A DNA stretch of 64,000 bases, taken from assembly GCA_944739405.2 (NCBI GenBank), contig OX123186.2, positions 10,066,995 through 10,130,994 on the forward strand, read 5' to 3'. The stretch is from Euclidia mi (Eukaryota > Arthropoda > Insecta > Lepidoptera > Erebidae). Of this stretch, positions 20,800-34,800 are shown one piece after another. The notes under the pieces are model-generated. The model made no database searches, was not told the origin of the DNA, and was given only the letters and a program-made list of their open reading frames with translations. Position numbers and translations under genes: made by a program. Numbering within the stretch: position 1 is the first letter of the stretch; each line of letters starts with the position of its first letter.

Positions 20800-22700
20800 G
20801 TTAAGACAAACAAATACAAGACAAGACATGAATGTTGATTCTATTTTGATATCTCGACCAACCATGTTACTATAGCGATTTATTTCAAATACAGAGGAAA
20901 ATATATTCCGTGTACCTAATCTTAGTTCTCCGAACCTATTACAGATTTGATTCAATTTCAGCTAACAGACATCAATCAACGTAACAACGTTATTATGTAA
21001 ATTACTGACCCGAAAATAGCGAACAATATAAACAAAATGCTTGTACGTGTACAATAAGACATGTGTACACAGAATCAATCCTAAATCACTTAGCAACGGT
21101 ATTGGAAACAGCGGGATTAGATACGTATGTACATAAATATCATCTTAAGCCAGAACGTGCTGTGCTTCTTCGTGAAAATACTTCACTGGTATAGTTCCTG
21201 TTGTTCCTTTAACTAGTTAATAAGGAAGCGATTTTGAATACGTAGATTGCACTGAAATCAGCGAAATTTATACCCAGTAAGATTATGCGTCTCTTATTTC
21301 TTAAAATAGGATTGAGGTATCGTTTTCAGTTACGCTTGCGAGTAAACGTCAAAAATATTATATGCCCCTGACATTAATTTCATCGTTTGTTGTATCTAAA
21401 TTTTTATAGATTTTATAACTATTTCTCTTAACAGATTTCCAATGAAAACGGATGAGAAGATATTCCAAATATTCAAACGTTGAAGAACGCTTTTAAGAGT
21501 ACGAAAAAGAAAAGTTTTAGAAATCTGATCCAGAAAAGACGCTGCGAATGCTTTTGGAGATATATTTCTGCAGAAAGATTAGTTCGCGCCAAATTTGTAG
21601 AAATGAAGCCAATATGTTACTCCGCAATAAGTTCTGAAGCTGTAATCGAATCGTGTTTTGGGACTGAGCCAACAGATATCTATGATAAATACAAAAAACG
21701 TCGTATAGGTCTCTCTAGATAGATCAATAAATAAAAAAGTTTATCTGAACTATCAACGACACGATTGCAGCGTAGTTTGGATTTATTTTTATGAGTGTAG
21801 TTTTTATTGTTGATAATAAGTTTCAGAGATATATTTTCTGTTGCCGTCTTGCTCTATCTATCTTATTTTATTAATAACCTTGTTTATTTCAATATTTGTT
21901 TTTGTAACTGGTAAATCTGAATATCATAAAACAATGTATTTATAAGCACTTACTAATCAAATTTCTGATTCCCCGGATTGAACTTAAAGATACTTCACAC
22001 AAGTCTTCAAAGTACTTATATGTAAATCCCTTTGGAAATATTTACTCAACACAACGTGAGGTGCCAATGATACAATATTCTACTCCAATATTATTTATCG
22101 ATAATATTTCTTAGAAATGTATTCTAGCTAAACACAAATACAGACTCAATTGTATACATTTAACCAACTGTAAACAAGCTAAGCAAAAGCGGGTTCACCA
22201 CGATAGTTAAACAGATAGAACTTAAGCTCCTGACCGCAATATCTAATAGTAACAGCATTTATGATAATAAATACCTCTTAAACCCCTCTATGAATGAATT
22301 TACTTCAAGTCGGTTGGACCTTTTACCTTTCGACCATTGTGACTCTCCAACTTTGTCCGTGTAAACCAATTTTCCGCGTTATAGATCTTTGAAACCCCGA
22401 TAAAAATCCATACAATGTACCGGAAGACAATACGTATAGTGATCTCAAGAGTCATAAATTTTTATTAACCATAATAAAAGGTAATGTTTCTGAATGTAGA
22501 GCGAGTGAAATCATTTATAACAATTCAGACCTGGCGACCTTTGCTAGGCAATAACGATGTTATAGTGCGTAAGATATTTGGTAAATGTGTATGATACCTA
22601 CAAATGTTAGAGACACAATTAACGACTATCATTTTACATTCAAATCGAGTAATGTATCTAAATTCATAGAAATGGTTGGTAGTAAGTTAAGTGTTCTGTT
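20800..22700. other. AT-rich DNA; one unassigned basic frame
   Basis: A frame open from 21456 to 21722 (+) encodes a Lys/Arg-rich stretch ('NLIQKRRCECFWRYI', 'YDKYKKRRIGL') behind a good acceptor-like 'TTTCTCTTAACAG' at 21422-21434. However, the frame has a TGA at 21453-21455 directly after the acceptor, so it is not a straightforward exon. Not recognised. Confidence 0.3.
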
Positions 22701-22754
22701 ATAGTACTTTAACTAAATATAGTACCTTAACTAAATATAGTACTTTAACTAAAT
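22701..22754. repeat. Three-copy 18 bp tandem repeat
   Basis: Unit ATAGTACTTTAACTAAAT occurs at 22701-22718, 22719-22736 (one change, T to C) and 22737-22754. Confidence 0.92.
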
Positions 22755-25700
22755 AGTCGTTTTGAGAACAACTCTGGTTGCGGTTTTTAGTTAACCTTCA
22801 GTCGGAATTCATAGTGGGGCAGGCCTATCTATCTATGTCACAGGACTAACAAGGCTGCGAGCATAGAGGATTAGATTAGGGCTCAAAGGTTTATGCGGCA
22901 TGTAGCAAATTTCTGCAGCCCGCTTTAATGTTGCAGTTTTGCGGGTAACGTTACTAATTTGTATTTTACGGAATTCGGTATTTCTAGTTCGCTATCTGGT
23001 ACTTTAGTTTCGTTATAGTTTTAGGGTACACTTTTACGGCTATGTTTGAAAAGTACTCGCTACAAACTCGTTTCAGTTACCGAATCCAATTTTTCATGAA
23101 ATTCTGTAGCCTTTAGGATTTTAATTTCACATGAAATATTGAAATTATAACACGAAGCGACATGTATGAGATAACTGAATATTAATTATCTGTGAATAAA
23201 TTCAAAGTTATAGAAAGTAAATCTCAATTCAGGCGATATCAGGCGAATGAAATTTATGCTCTTAGTTTCAATATCCGTGAATCAAGGTCCTGGTGTATTA
23301 AGATATATGGAAATGGCGGTCTGACTCATCGTAGATCAATCTATAAGGCATTGAACGGAGCTGAAATTGTGCCAAAATTTCGCTAGAAATTTTGGTTGAA
23401 ACGTCTATTTATTTGAATTGTGTGAATAGAGACTCGCAAGCGTTTTAGTCTACTTTGAAGGGTCAAATATCGATACAAAGGGAGTGTCTACTATCTGATT
23501 TCAACTTTTTTCAATATCTCTCGATTTTGAGAACACACAGATAATGACACGGGACGTCTTTCCAATTGGTTAGATACAAATTTCGTCGTTCCTATGCTCT
23601 AGAGCCCACTAGAATTCAAGCATAGACAAGTTATTTTATTATTTCTTAGGTAAACATCCCTCATACCAGAAAAAAACATAATTGAATCGTTAACGAAAAC
23701 ACGGAAACTGAAGATACAGAGAAAGCACATACTACTAAAACTGTTTTTGATTAACGGCATCAAATCTAGAACACTCATCGCGCTAACGAGTTAGCCTTTC
23801 AAAACATTGAGGCGCTATTGCAATGTGTTAATGCAATGCACACTTAAGTCGTAGCTCACAAATGAACGTCTTATGTACCATAATACACGAATGGATTATC
23901 AGTTAAAGCTCCGCTAGAATCCATTCTACCTTTGATAAACTTGGTAACAATAATCTGGCTACGAATATCTTTATATATATGGATGAAGTACATTAAATCA
24001 ATCCATTCAGACAGCTTTTACGGCTTATGACAGTAGGTGGGTCGCTTTTAGTGCTCAATTTCATTTTTATGTCGCGGAAAATATCGTCTTCTGCGAGTAC
24101 AAAGTATTCACGTACATTTTTTTATTTGTTAGCTTTATGACTGATATAAGTAACTTGAAAACATCGGATTAATGATCACTTCAAATATACTACTCAACTT
24201 CGCCACTTCCAGTAAACTTCCTTTTTCTCTGTAAACGAATATCCAATGAATAAACTTGTGATTCCAATATCATTATGGAAATATTATTAGTTTTTCTCCA
24301 GAGCATCTCATCTACATAATGATATACACAAATGCCACATTCAATTTCACTACAACATAATCTTGTTTACATTTGGTCATTACGTTTACCTTCTGAATTT
24401 ACATGGGTTATAGGATTTCGGATACAAGATATTTTATAGTCGTATTATCTACTGCATAGGGTTTAAAATTGAACAATAAATTGCTATTTTGGTATAGACC
24501 GAAATCAGATACTGTTGAGTGTTTACTAACAAGATTTTTTCATGTTTTTCTACCATTGAATACCATTATAGGTTCTAATGTCATAAATAGGATACTTCGG
24601 CAACTCAAAGGGATTTTATGAGTTTATTATTTCCGGCATTCACCCTTTGAGCTCTGTCCGGCTCCCAATGTTTGATTTAATATATTTTTACATAAAAATG
24701 TATCCTTTCAAAACAGGAGTTATGTCAACAAATCGTTTGTCTTCGTGGAATATTTTTCACCGATTTCAAATGTATTTTATGAATAGCGGTAAACGGAGAC
24801 GATAAAGTTAATATTTATTTTTATAATCATGGCGACGTTATACATAAAGTTATGGAAATAAATGCGATAGCATAAAACACGCAAATTTGACCTGACTTGG
24901 TCAAATTTTGATACTGACGCGTGACGTAAATAGTTAGGTATTTATATAAATCGTATACTTTTGTAGAATATTGACGCCATGTTTATTTGTTTTATTGGGT
25001 ACTGTGCTGGAGTAATAATCCACTACTAATCACTGGATATTTTCCCTCTTCCTAAGATAAAACGCTTTGGATGTTCATCTTTGAGAAGCCGCTTCTCATC
25101 AGAAGGATTGTTGTACATGCTGCTGTTGTACGTTAGCCGGTGACTAATCAGGCAACCACGAATGAAAACTAAATAAAAATATTTGTTTGTTTTGACCGGC
25201 CTATAAAATCCGACGCCTAACCACACACTTATATGACAATACGTAATTATAGTAAACGTAACAGTATTTCATCAATGCTAGTCGTGCGAAAATGGAATCA
25301 TCCATAACCCCGGTCAAAATGATTGTACCTAGTAAATATTTTGACGACAAAATTATACCTATAAATATAAAAAAGCTACAACCCGATATAAGTTGAGTCT
25401 ATTTGTTGACCCAAAGGCCTGAACTTAAGCCCTCAAGTAACAGGTAACGAGGATTAATAGTTATCAAAATAGCCTGTATTGGAAAGTTGCGTTACCCTGA
25501 TATCTATTTTTAGTCAGCGTCACATTTATATTGATACGGACCGAAATAGTTTTGAAATTGAAATTCTTTATACGGATTTCATCACTTTGATCTTTAATTT
25601 ACATGTTTATAGCCGTAACGCTTCACCAGACCAAGGAAAACCCCGGGAGACTTGCCACGTAAATTTAGCAAAAACAGTGAATAGGATATCTGCTAGTTGT

Positions 25701-26229
25701 ATTGTAGTTTACTTATGCTTTTTGCCAGCGAAAATAGAGGTATTGGATCAGCTCGGCGTCCAGCAATTGGTGCTTTTACATCGGCGTGCATCGGAAAGCG
25801 CGGTATGCAGTTGATCATGTAACCAGTCAATATGCCATCGCATCACACACACTGAAGTAAGAAAATGGGGATTCAGCGAATGCTCTTTTTTTGCGGACAC
25901 TCTTTTACACTAGAATAGTGTTTTACGAAACTTCTAGTATTCGAATTGGAGGACGTTATTATTGTCTTTAGGAAATAAATTACTGCCAAAATCTTATTCT
26001 AACCTACTTTCAAGTAAAAAGTCAACCCAAAGTGCACCAAGCTAGAGCACAAGCGTTTCCTAATTTATTGTAGACTGGCCTGGCCGTCAACCTCGCCAAT
26101 GCAAATCAAATTAGCTAGCTTGATTATACAGTAAGTCCCAAACTTCGGTGCCAGCTACATTAATTTTATAGAAGGAGACAGTGTAAACTAACACTGGCAA
26201 GAGAAGCCATAGAGTATCACAGACACACA
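22755..26229. other. AT-rich DNA, nothing recognised
   Basis: A small inverted repeat lies near 24884-24910 (AAATTTGACC ... GGTCAAATTT). Frames at 23192-23386, 25026-25226 and 25479-25814 show no motifs. Confidence 0.4.
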
Positions 26230-26280
26230 CTAGTCATACAGCTTTCTGTCACAGTATCTGACAGAAAGCTGTTTGACTAG
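26230..26280. repeat. Inverted repeat, 22 bp arms
   Basis: Arms 26230-26251 and 26259-26280 (core CAGCTTTCTGTCA) match at 21 of 22 positions with a 7 nt loop. Confidence 0.85.
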
Positions 26281-28599
26281 GTAAGTAGCTTCATATTAAA
26301 AACACATTACAAATGCGATAGTATTTTGTGTACTTTGGTTGGCCTGTTGGTCTAGTTGTGAGTAGATGGTCTTTTCCTAGGATACATATTAAGGTGAATA
26401 TAAATCAGTCTAGTATAAGCAATCGCCAGAGATTATCGTATGCAAATATGATGAATGTTTGGCTGCAAGGATAGATAGCGCCAGTTGGGATGATGTGAGC
26501 ATACGCTCATATTTTGCTAATTTTGTAGTGAAAAAAAGCAAGTGGTATTGTATATTTTATTATATGCAAAGCATGTTTTCAAATTACGTGCTACTGCTAT
26601 AAAATATTTACCAAAATTTTGACGGCAAATATAAGAGAAAACTATGTGTGCACTTCTATATGTGCGTGTGAGAGAGAAAGTTTAAAATAATATTTGTTCA
26701 AATTGATGACGCCGCAACTCAGTACGAATTAAATCGTTGGTAAATCCTATCTCCATCTCTAAAATAATTGTTATACATTCTGGAGTACGTTTGCATCAAC
26801 AATACTCGTAAATTGTATTTTCAACTTTGTGACAGTCTAGGGTATTCTCAGACTGACATTTTGAGAAAAATATATTGTATTTCTTATTGTTTAAATGAAT
26901 AAAAGTAATACAAATGTTATTACAATTAAACAAGATATAAAATTAAATCGTTTTTCTTCTGCTGAATGATCATTGAACCCTTTTGTGAAAACAATTCTTG
27001 GAATTTAATATCATCAAAATGCAAGATAAGAGTCCCAACGCAGGAATGTCAAACATTTGTAAGGGCAGAACTAAATAAGTGGGCACATATCTTGTAACTC
27101 TTATTTGATAAGTCGAATGTTCCTTTGACAATCTCCTTGAGATTTTCACTGGGTTTATTTCGTTCGTCTTTTATTCGATATCTTTGTAAAAGGGTTCGGC
27201 CACTTATGGTAAGTTATCCAATTTCAATATGTGCAACTACTTGAAAAGTTTTGCGGACATTTTCGAGAAGAGAACCGTGAAGACAAACAATCTCAGTGGC
27301 TAAGTATAAAGATTCAAGGGATTAGAATTGTCTATGTGATATTATATAAGCTTGGTCGGCCGAAGGTCTTGAGTAGGAAGCGAAGCAGCGCAAGAAATTT
27401 CTTTGGAGCTGGATACGCGTCTCAACGACATTTCTTTGATAACGACTGTACGGCGAACGCCCACACCTTACCTACTACAGGTCATAGTAATTGTATCAAT
27501 GGTCTTGTTATGTATGGGTAAGACTCTGGTGCTAGTATTTACTAACGACAGCTGCCAGACTCGTACCCAGCCGTGCTGCAAGATCCTTTTTTAATCCCGT
27601 CTTGTCGTCTTTGGCGGACAGTTGGACAGCCATTAAGTAGTAGTACAATGAAATACTTTAAAATATCAAGTAATTTGCATGATTTCATATTAAGTTAGTG
27701 ACTGCTTTTATGTAAAAATATTAAGATTCTTTGTCTATTAAACTCTTCAAAGTGAAACATATATTTAAAAGCTGCATTCCTTTCAGTAACCGTTGAATTG
27801 AAGTTTATCGCAGGTACCTTGAGATACTATTTTCACTTTCACGTGAACTAAACATCATTGTATACGTATGGTACGTTTTGGCATCAAGTTTCCTGCAACT
27901 GTAGTTTCCATCAAGCATAGTCGATACCGGAGTAACACGGGCGCCGTTTCACTTCGAATTACTCGTCCGTGAATGTGTGTAGTCATCGCACCGTGACGGT
28001 GTAAACACAGACGTTCTTATACACAGCTATGTGCAGTCAGGCTCATAGAATACAAGTGATCATGGATATTCCAGTGCAATAGTTGCACCTTGTCTAAGCA
28101 CATGGTGTTCAAGTCTTTGGAATTTTGTAAACGTGTCGTGTAAATTTCATAAAGCTAAGGTTAAAGTTAAAGTCAAAAGAACGTCAAATTATTAAAGTTA
28201 ATTACTTACTTTATGAATCTACAATAACGTTTACAAGACTAAAGTAAACATTACGGTGGTCATATTTTTATTCGTAAGAGACCCGAAAAATAAATATTTA
28301 AATTGTTGGTTGGTTTAATTCATAATTTGTTACTAGGTTTCGTGTTTTAATAATTATTTTGGTGATGAGACGCTATGGGATTTTTATGTTTTGACCATAG
28401 AGTTAACTTAATTATGACTCTAGAACTGACTAGTATACACTTGGACACGATTAAATATTAAGATCTAAGGTTTAAAAGCTACGAAAATAGCCATTGAATA
28501 CCCAACGCAAATTAAAACACGATACTGGCAGGTTAATGACCAATCTAGCGTAACCCACGTCGAAAAGGATATATAAATTTTCATAGCTTTGGCTATAAT
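26281..28599. other. AT-rich DNA, nothing recognised
   Basis: Overlapping frames at 27231-27521 and 27403-27594 are in different registers over the same DNA and show no motif. Confidence 0.4.
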
Positions 28600-28666
28600 A
28601 TTAGAAAATTTGAACCATAATATAAAAACTTATTAAGTTTTTAGATTATGGTTCAAATTTTCTAAT
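28600..28666. repeat. 67 bp near-spacerless palindrome
   Basis: Arms of 33 bp around a single central base (28633) match at 32 of 33 positions. The outer ends are ATTAGAAAATTTGAACC and its complement, the inner part is TAAAAACTTA/TAAGTTTTTA. Confidence 0.92.
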
Positions 28667-29305
28667 TATGTACCTTTCTGACAACAGATATTTTCTCATC
28701 AAATTCAACCAAAAACTTTTACCTCATGACTGAAATATTACTAATTAATTAACTAACTGAGAGTTCAAGAATTTGTTTTTTTTTAAGTTGTCTTCTAAGA
28801 ACAGTGCGTCAACATTGTCTTAACTTCCGTCTTTCTGTCATATTTAATTTGACAGCCGGTAATGTTGGTAACTTAATACGGAACATCATTACCAATTGGA
28901 ATAAAAAATGCATTTTCAATTTGGAAATGTCTTATGATATTTACAGACAGAAATATTCCCAGTTTAACAGCATCTAAAAATGTTTAAGAAAACTCTTTAC
29001 AATCGTCAAGTTGGTTGAGATCTATGAACGACTTGCCTTGAGGAACTTCTTATGGTATTTTATGAAAAGAAGTAAAAACAAAAAGAGATTCGCTTTCGTT
29101 TCTCCATACTGGCATAACGGAATATACAGGGATGATTTTTTACGACATTCGTGGCAATAAAATACGATTCTTTTTACTATTTAACGATGTTATGGCGTCA
29201 CATTGTCGCGAAAAAGGTCATTACCATACTTTACTTCCGATACGTGCATAATTTGAACGTATTGCAACCTCTTACGGGCGCGGGCGTATCTGGGGGCATA
29301 ATCTT
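28667..29305. other. AT-rich DNA, nothing recognised
   Basis: No feature supported. Confidence 0.4.
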
Positions 29306-29438
29306 CAGCCGGATTCAATATCGATCTATCCACGGATTTAGAGATTCGAGATACATGTTTGACATAATTTGGGTGGAGCAAATGTCAAAACTTCAAATAA
29401 AAAAAATTTAAATATCGAATATTGAATTCAGCGGCTAG
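29306..29438. mobile_element. Foldback MITE-like element, copy 2
   Basis: Ends are inverted: left 'CAGCCGGATTCAATATCGAT', right end read inward 'CTAGCCGCTGAATTCAATAT'. Inside, 'TTTGACATAATTTGGGTGGA' pairs loosely with 'CAAATGTCAAAACTTC'. It aligns with 16015-16140, so both are copies of one non-autonomous family. Confidence 0.62.
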
Positions 29439-31309
29439 TCAGTAACGTGGTTTTAATATCTATGCATAGATTTAATATCCGACCGTAAATAAAACTATAA
29501 CACTTAATTTGTAGTGTAACTACGTGAGTCAAGTTGTGATGCTATTTAGCCACGTTTAAAGGACTGTCGCTTCTGAATTCTGCAAGTAACTTCGGTCAAA
29601 CCACTCGTGCGTGTGTTGGCACTTCCGTACGGACGCGCGCGCTTACATACAAAGTTCATCGTACCGTGACAAGTTTCAGACACGATTCGATCTCAATCTT
29701 AATACTTACTTGACCTTCGCTTTGACTTCACTAGCGTAATATACCCACCATATATTATTATACCACTATACCATTAATAAGATAGGGAGTAAATGGGTAC
29801 TGAATCAACCAAATATACATATTAAGGCTATAAAAATCCTGACTTTATTATGTTTTAGTAGCTGCTGCTAGTGACCTCGAAAGTTGTGTCGAAAATAATA
29901 TGGTCATTACGTTAGATTCCAGGTCATTAAATTATTTTCCTTTCTATCGGCAGATTGATGTATCAAATCACTGCTCAAATCACTGAAATGGAACCTGAAA
30001 TATGGATATTTGGAATAAGTAAGTCATACATGAATAATAAGTAACATTTTCTCATTACTTCCACAAGAAGCATTAATGACGATATCTTATTTTAAATGTA
30101 TTCGTTTTAGGATCACTTGAGTCAATACAAAAACTAATAGTACAAAGGTGAAACCACGAAGATCACCAGTTAACCAGCTAGACTTTCTTTGCATAGACCT
30201 GATTATACGCTTATTTCTTACAGAAAGGCTATGACAAAACAAAACTTATAATACGACTAAATAATTGAACTACAACGCAACCTAAATAAAATTCTAATTA
30301 GCATCTTATAGCCACGGAAGAAACAATGAGGTGGCGCTTTTAATCGGCAAGCAGGTGGCAAAGTAAACAAAACTGAAAAGAATAACGGTAGTAATTACAA
30401 ATTGTGAATAAAAGTAGCCATCACTGTCGCGGTAGCAATACACAGTGAACTACACCGACATATAGGCTCGCCACACGATGAATGAATTTTCAAGAAACAA
30501 CGGAATTCAATTTATGGACAAAATGGTTTTCGTCCACCTCGTGGGAGTTTTCGAATAAAAATATTGGACCCGCTCTGATGGGCTGTTGTGGTTGACGTTA
30601 TTTATGAAAGTGATTTTTTTATATGTAGTCAATAAAAGCCTTCAAAGGACTCCATACCACCTACCTATCTCCCCGGAAATAATCTCATATAGTATATTGA
30701 AAATAAAATTGCTAGGTATTGTATAAGATATTGCCTAAGGAGAATATTTCTTTTGACGTGACAACGTCTTATAAATTGGTTTGCCGGGTGACACTTCAAG
30801 AAACTGCGTTACGCTCCGCTCACGTTATGCGCTCACAATGAGAGCGAGTGAGAGGCACGCGTCCCGCCTAAGAGCGAGAGAGACAGACATAAAAAGTGAA
30901 AGGCACGCGTCTTTCATCCTTCTTCCTACTATACGAATGAATATTCACATTAAAATTATTTTACCACTCAAAGTCGTTGTCACGTAAAACTTTCGCCCGT
31001 ATACCGACTTTACAGGCAACCAATTTTTTTTTTTAATAGTTTTTCGATACTGTGGATGACGAAATTATTGGTATATAAATATTTCTTCGGTGTGTGTGAG
31101 ATATGTTGAGGGAGTTACTTCATTCTGCATAAATTGGGACAAAAGAAAAGAAAATTGTTTATATCGGCAGTCATTCGTATTCACTATGTGACATATTTAT
31201 GTCAAATAAAACACTTTTACTATGATTTTATATGATTGTTTATAAAGTACGTGTTATGCTACGGATATCAATAAGACCTAGCTTTATCACATAAAAGACT
31301 TTTTACGTC
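29439..31309. other. AT-rich DNA with a small CpG-richer direct repeat
   Basis: At 30848-30863 and 30896-30911 a 16 bp sequence (GTGAGAGGCACGCGTC; one change) is repeated with 48 bp periodicity, and AGAGCGAG occurs before each. No gene seen; the frame at 30781-30987 is within this repeat. Confidence 0.4.
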
Positions 31310-31560
31310 TATAAACTAGTCGTAGTAGGCAGCAATAACTAGTAGTATAGAAGGTATCGGCATAGATAATAATAATATACTACTATACTGGTGGTGCCGG
31401 GTTCTAACTGGGATAACACTAGGAGGATGATGACTAGCAGTATCGGGATACAACTTACGGCTCGCATTACTGACTTTTCGAAGTAAGTTATGTTTTAAAT
31501 CGTCGGTCCCGGCTGTCACAAAGATCTTTGAAAGTAGTTACGTGGAGTCAGTGCCAATGA
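31310..31560. repeat. SINE-like remnant
   Basis: Contains 'GCCGGGTTCTAACTGGGA', a degenerate box-B-like region, and 'GTCCCGGCTGTCACAAAGAT' (31507-31526), which resembles 'GTACCGGTTGTCACAAAAAT' at 44618-44637. Old and diverged. Confidence 0.4.
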
Positions 31561-31639
31561 ATACAAATTTACATAGAAGCGCAGTTCTTAAGGATTTCGT
31601 ATGCCGATTTCAAGTGGAGACTGTCTCCAGTTAAGTTCA

Positions 31640-31810
31640 TAGTTGGCGCCGTTGGCGGCGCTGGCGTCGTTCTCCGTCTCTCTTGCTCTCGTAGTTAAGA
31701 TACACAGGAGGAGCGCTCGTCTGTCTAACTCTCGTAGAGACAGCTGTCACAGCGCGACTGCCACGCCGCCAAGCGGCAATTTGGATCACAGAAAGTTTGT
31801 CTTCAGAGCG
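31640..31810. other. Isolated GC-rich, CpG-dense patch
   Basis: 'GGCGCCGTTGGCGGCGCTGG' and following CpG-rich sequence stand out from AT-rich flanks. A frame runs through it (31643-31942) but starts without ATG and has low-complexity Ala/Ser/Arg composition. It could be a first exon or promoter of an unseen transcript, or a repeat; nothing settles this. Confidence 0.3.
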
Positions 31811-34800
31811 CCCATAAGAAATGCGCCTCTATGTAAATATTTGAGCTCTTTGTCAGTGCCCTACACTGCATGGTCTAACTCAAGAAGCTTCAAAGCGAAC
31901 GTCTTAGATATCAGACTGATTACACTTAAACGATTGAGATGAGACATTAATATTAAATATTAAGCTGATTTTGATTTAAGTTGTCACATCAAAGACGTTG
32001 TGACTTTTATGATCAAGGCTTATGAAAAGCTTATCCATCTTAACTCAACTTCGTGTTTATTTATGTATATCCACTAAATATATGATATGAAATATTCAAT
32101 ATACCTTCATTCAAGGTTGTGAGATAATTTTGCAGCTGCTTCCATAATACCTTAATTATATCTCCGACTCTTTGATCTAACGGCAAAAGGCGCGATATTA
32201 AATATTCAAAGAGGCATTATTTATTAATATAATATAACAATTGAAATTTTCTTGCGAAAATAATTATTTTCAAAAATATATGGATAAGTACCTAAAAGAT
32301 AAACTCAAACATTCCTAATTAAGTTATACATAAACATTAAAAATAAACTTTGTGAACACTAATTTGACAAACATGTAAATTACTTTCAACTATTAACAAA
32401 AATAAACATACATTTCACATAAAAGCCGTTAAACTGAGAGTAATGGTCTCGTTAAAAACATAAAACTAAATAAAAATGTTACCTCAAAAATGTTATAATA
32501 TAACCCGACCAATTCGAGATGGCGAGAAGTCTACAGAAACCGTTAGCATATTCCATATATCACAATCATCCAGCATAACGTCTATTAGTCTAATCCTCTT
32601 CGGATGGACGAAAATGAGAACAAACGATTATTCGTATTAGATACCGAGAGATTTATCTTCCTAGTGACGTGCCAGAGAAAATGATTGATTCAAATATTTT
32701 GTTGTTTGGGTCTGTAAAGATTTTTCAATCAGTTCAATAACATCTATTGATAAAGTTTACACAAATTTATAGTTACATATATGTTCATATTTTATGTAGT
32801 GAGTCGGTTAGCTATATCTTACGATTGAGGATTCAGAAGTTCTCGTGAAGGGTAAATACTGACGGATGTTGAAAAATTCTCAAGAACAGTCTGAGGTGAT
32901 GAGAACTGCTGAATAATTATTGTAATTCCACAAATGTTTCATTGAGACGTAGTTTTTTTTTAATCACAAATAAATACCAATAGGCTATATATGCCTTATA
33001 TACAAGAGGTATGATACTATCTACAAGAGAAGTGCAAAATAAAATTTCAAAAAAATTGTCACTTCAGAAGATTTCGAATACACTTGAATCGGCGCTGGCG
33101 TGGCGAGAGCATGCCACTAACGATGTTCATATTTATATTGAAAATTTGTTACAACTTGTGAACCGGATAAGCCATCACGTTTTCACTGTAATAATTCAAA
33201 TACAAAAATACAGAATACTAGCGAATATGAGGTATACTGAGATGATTAACAGAGTTATGTTCAGCACATTTGCCGTCAAATTACACAGCATGCAAATTCT
33301 TAATTCACAGATATTACCGTAATAATTATTCAAATAGTCCCCGGTACATGGTTGTGATGACCTTTGAGAAATCTCTTTATTAATTAATATATCATAATGT
33401 GACGAATTCAAAAACTATTCAAATCATATTCTATTTCGGCGTCACAGTGATCACCCGAAAACTGCGACAGCGGATCCAAACAGTTAAAAAAACAACTGTA
33501 TCCAAAAAAGTACAAAACAAAATACTAGTGCTATTGCGATACAGTTTTAGTTTAAAATACAGTTGGGTTGACATTGATCGACGGCTCAGAGAAGGATCAA
33601 CTCGTTGGCTCCGACTAAAAATGAACAACATCAGTGATGCATATTCTCTTGTCTGTAACTAGCTCTATTGAAGTTTATTCTTCCTATTCACTGAATTGAC
33701 ATTACGATTTGTACTGTTTCCTTATGAATAAAAGAATAGAAAACAAAAATTGTAAAGTTATTTCATACACAAAATAATTATGATCCTGTGGAATGTTAGA
33801 AACATATATATATATTTTTTAAATATCTAAATCTAGGTAAGATGTTAAAGGTACTAGGTTGATTTGTAGGGTCATATTATATAAGTACCGAATACAACCA
33901 AGAAGTTATGTTTTTTGCTTTCGTGGTAACCCCACAAAAAATTATATTGTATATCTATGGTTCATATAGATGTACTCGTATGTATTTCTTGTACTTTACA
34001 ATACCAATGGCAACAATGGAATATATCCGGATCCCTATCGGGACGAAGGAAACGAACAAATGCGTTTGAGTCGCTTTGGTTTCCTGAACTATATGCAATT
34101 TCACATGGATCACATGGAGTTTTCTTCGTCTTCATGTTTCTTTCATTGGTTCATTAGTGATATAAAATCATTTGGAACGAGTAAATTACGTGCCTTCGTA
34201 CAGCTAGACTAAGGAGTACCTAACCAGACAAAGGGATGAACTGCCTTGTCACTCTGCAAGTCCCTCAGCTCTGTATGTAACTCCATCTTAAGAAGTTATA
34301 CTTGCAATAATCCATACTTTCAAATAGGATCAGGGGAGATCCTGGCCTGAGTTAAGGTCCATTAGAGGCATTTGAGATTGTATTTGTACTAAAACCAGCA
34401 GAGCTCTACTACTCGTAAAATATACTCTATCGTAGGTATGTACGTTATATGAAAAAAAAAAAGGTTAAATTCAGCTTTGCTGAGAATTTGACAGGTGTAA
34501 ACATGCCATCCCAAAAAATATGAAAGTTATTATACCATGTTTACTCTGAATTACAAATGTTACAAAAATTTAAACTCGTAAAAATCCTTTGAGCAACGTA
34601 ACGGTAGAAGACTCGTCAGTAAAAAAATAAAATGGAATACATGCAGTCATAAATGTTAGAAGCGCGAATATAAAAATTATTTTGTCAGAAAATATGACAT
34701 TGTATACAAAGGGTTGGCGTCCGTGAAGCAAAATATTTCACATGCTTTTTATGCCAACACTAAGGATGTATTTGCATGTGTCTGTGATTTTTCTTCGTTC

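Noticed and set aside
20463..20804. 113-codon frame
   Set aside because: Contained in SINE 20513-20791; recurring words such as 'LYPRRGRQRCNVTPTFRHE' are just the SINE tail translated.
21422..21722. 3' splice site plus exon
   Set aside because: The acceptor-like TTAACAG is followed by an in-frame TGA at 21453-21455 before the open stretch.
22701..22754. CRISPR-like array
   Set aside because: Three adjacent 18 bp tandem units with no spacers; a simple tandem repeat in eukaryotic DNA.
31643..31942. 99-codon frame beginning in the GC-rich patch
   Set aside because: Starts without ATG, low-complexity Ala/Ser/Arg composition; kept only as a composition anomaly.
33957..34212. Two overlapping frames of 66 and 80 codons
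   Set aside because: Same DNA read in two registers; neither shows a motif.
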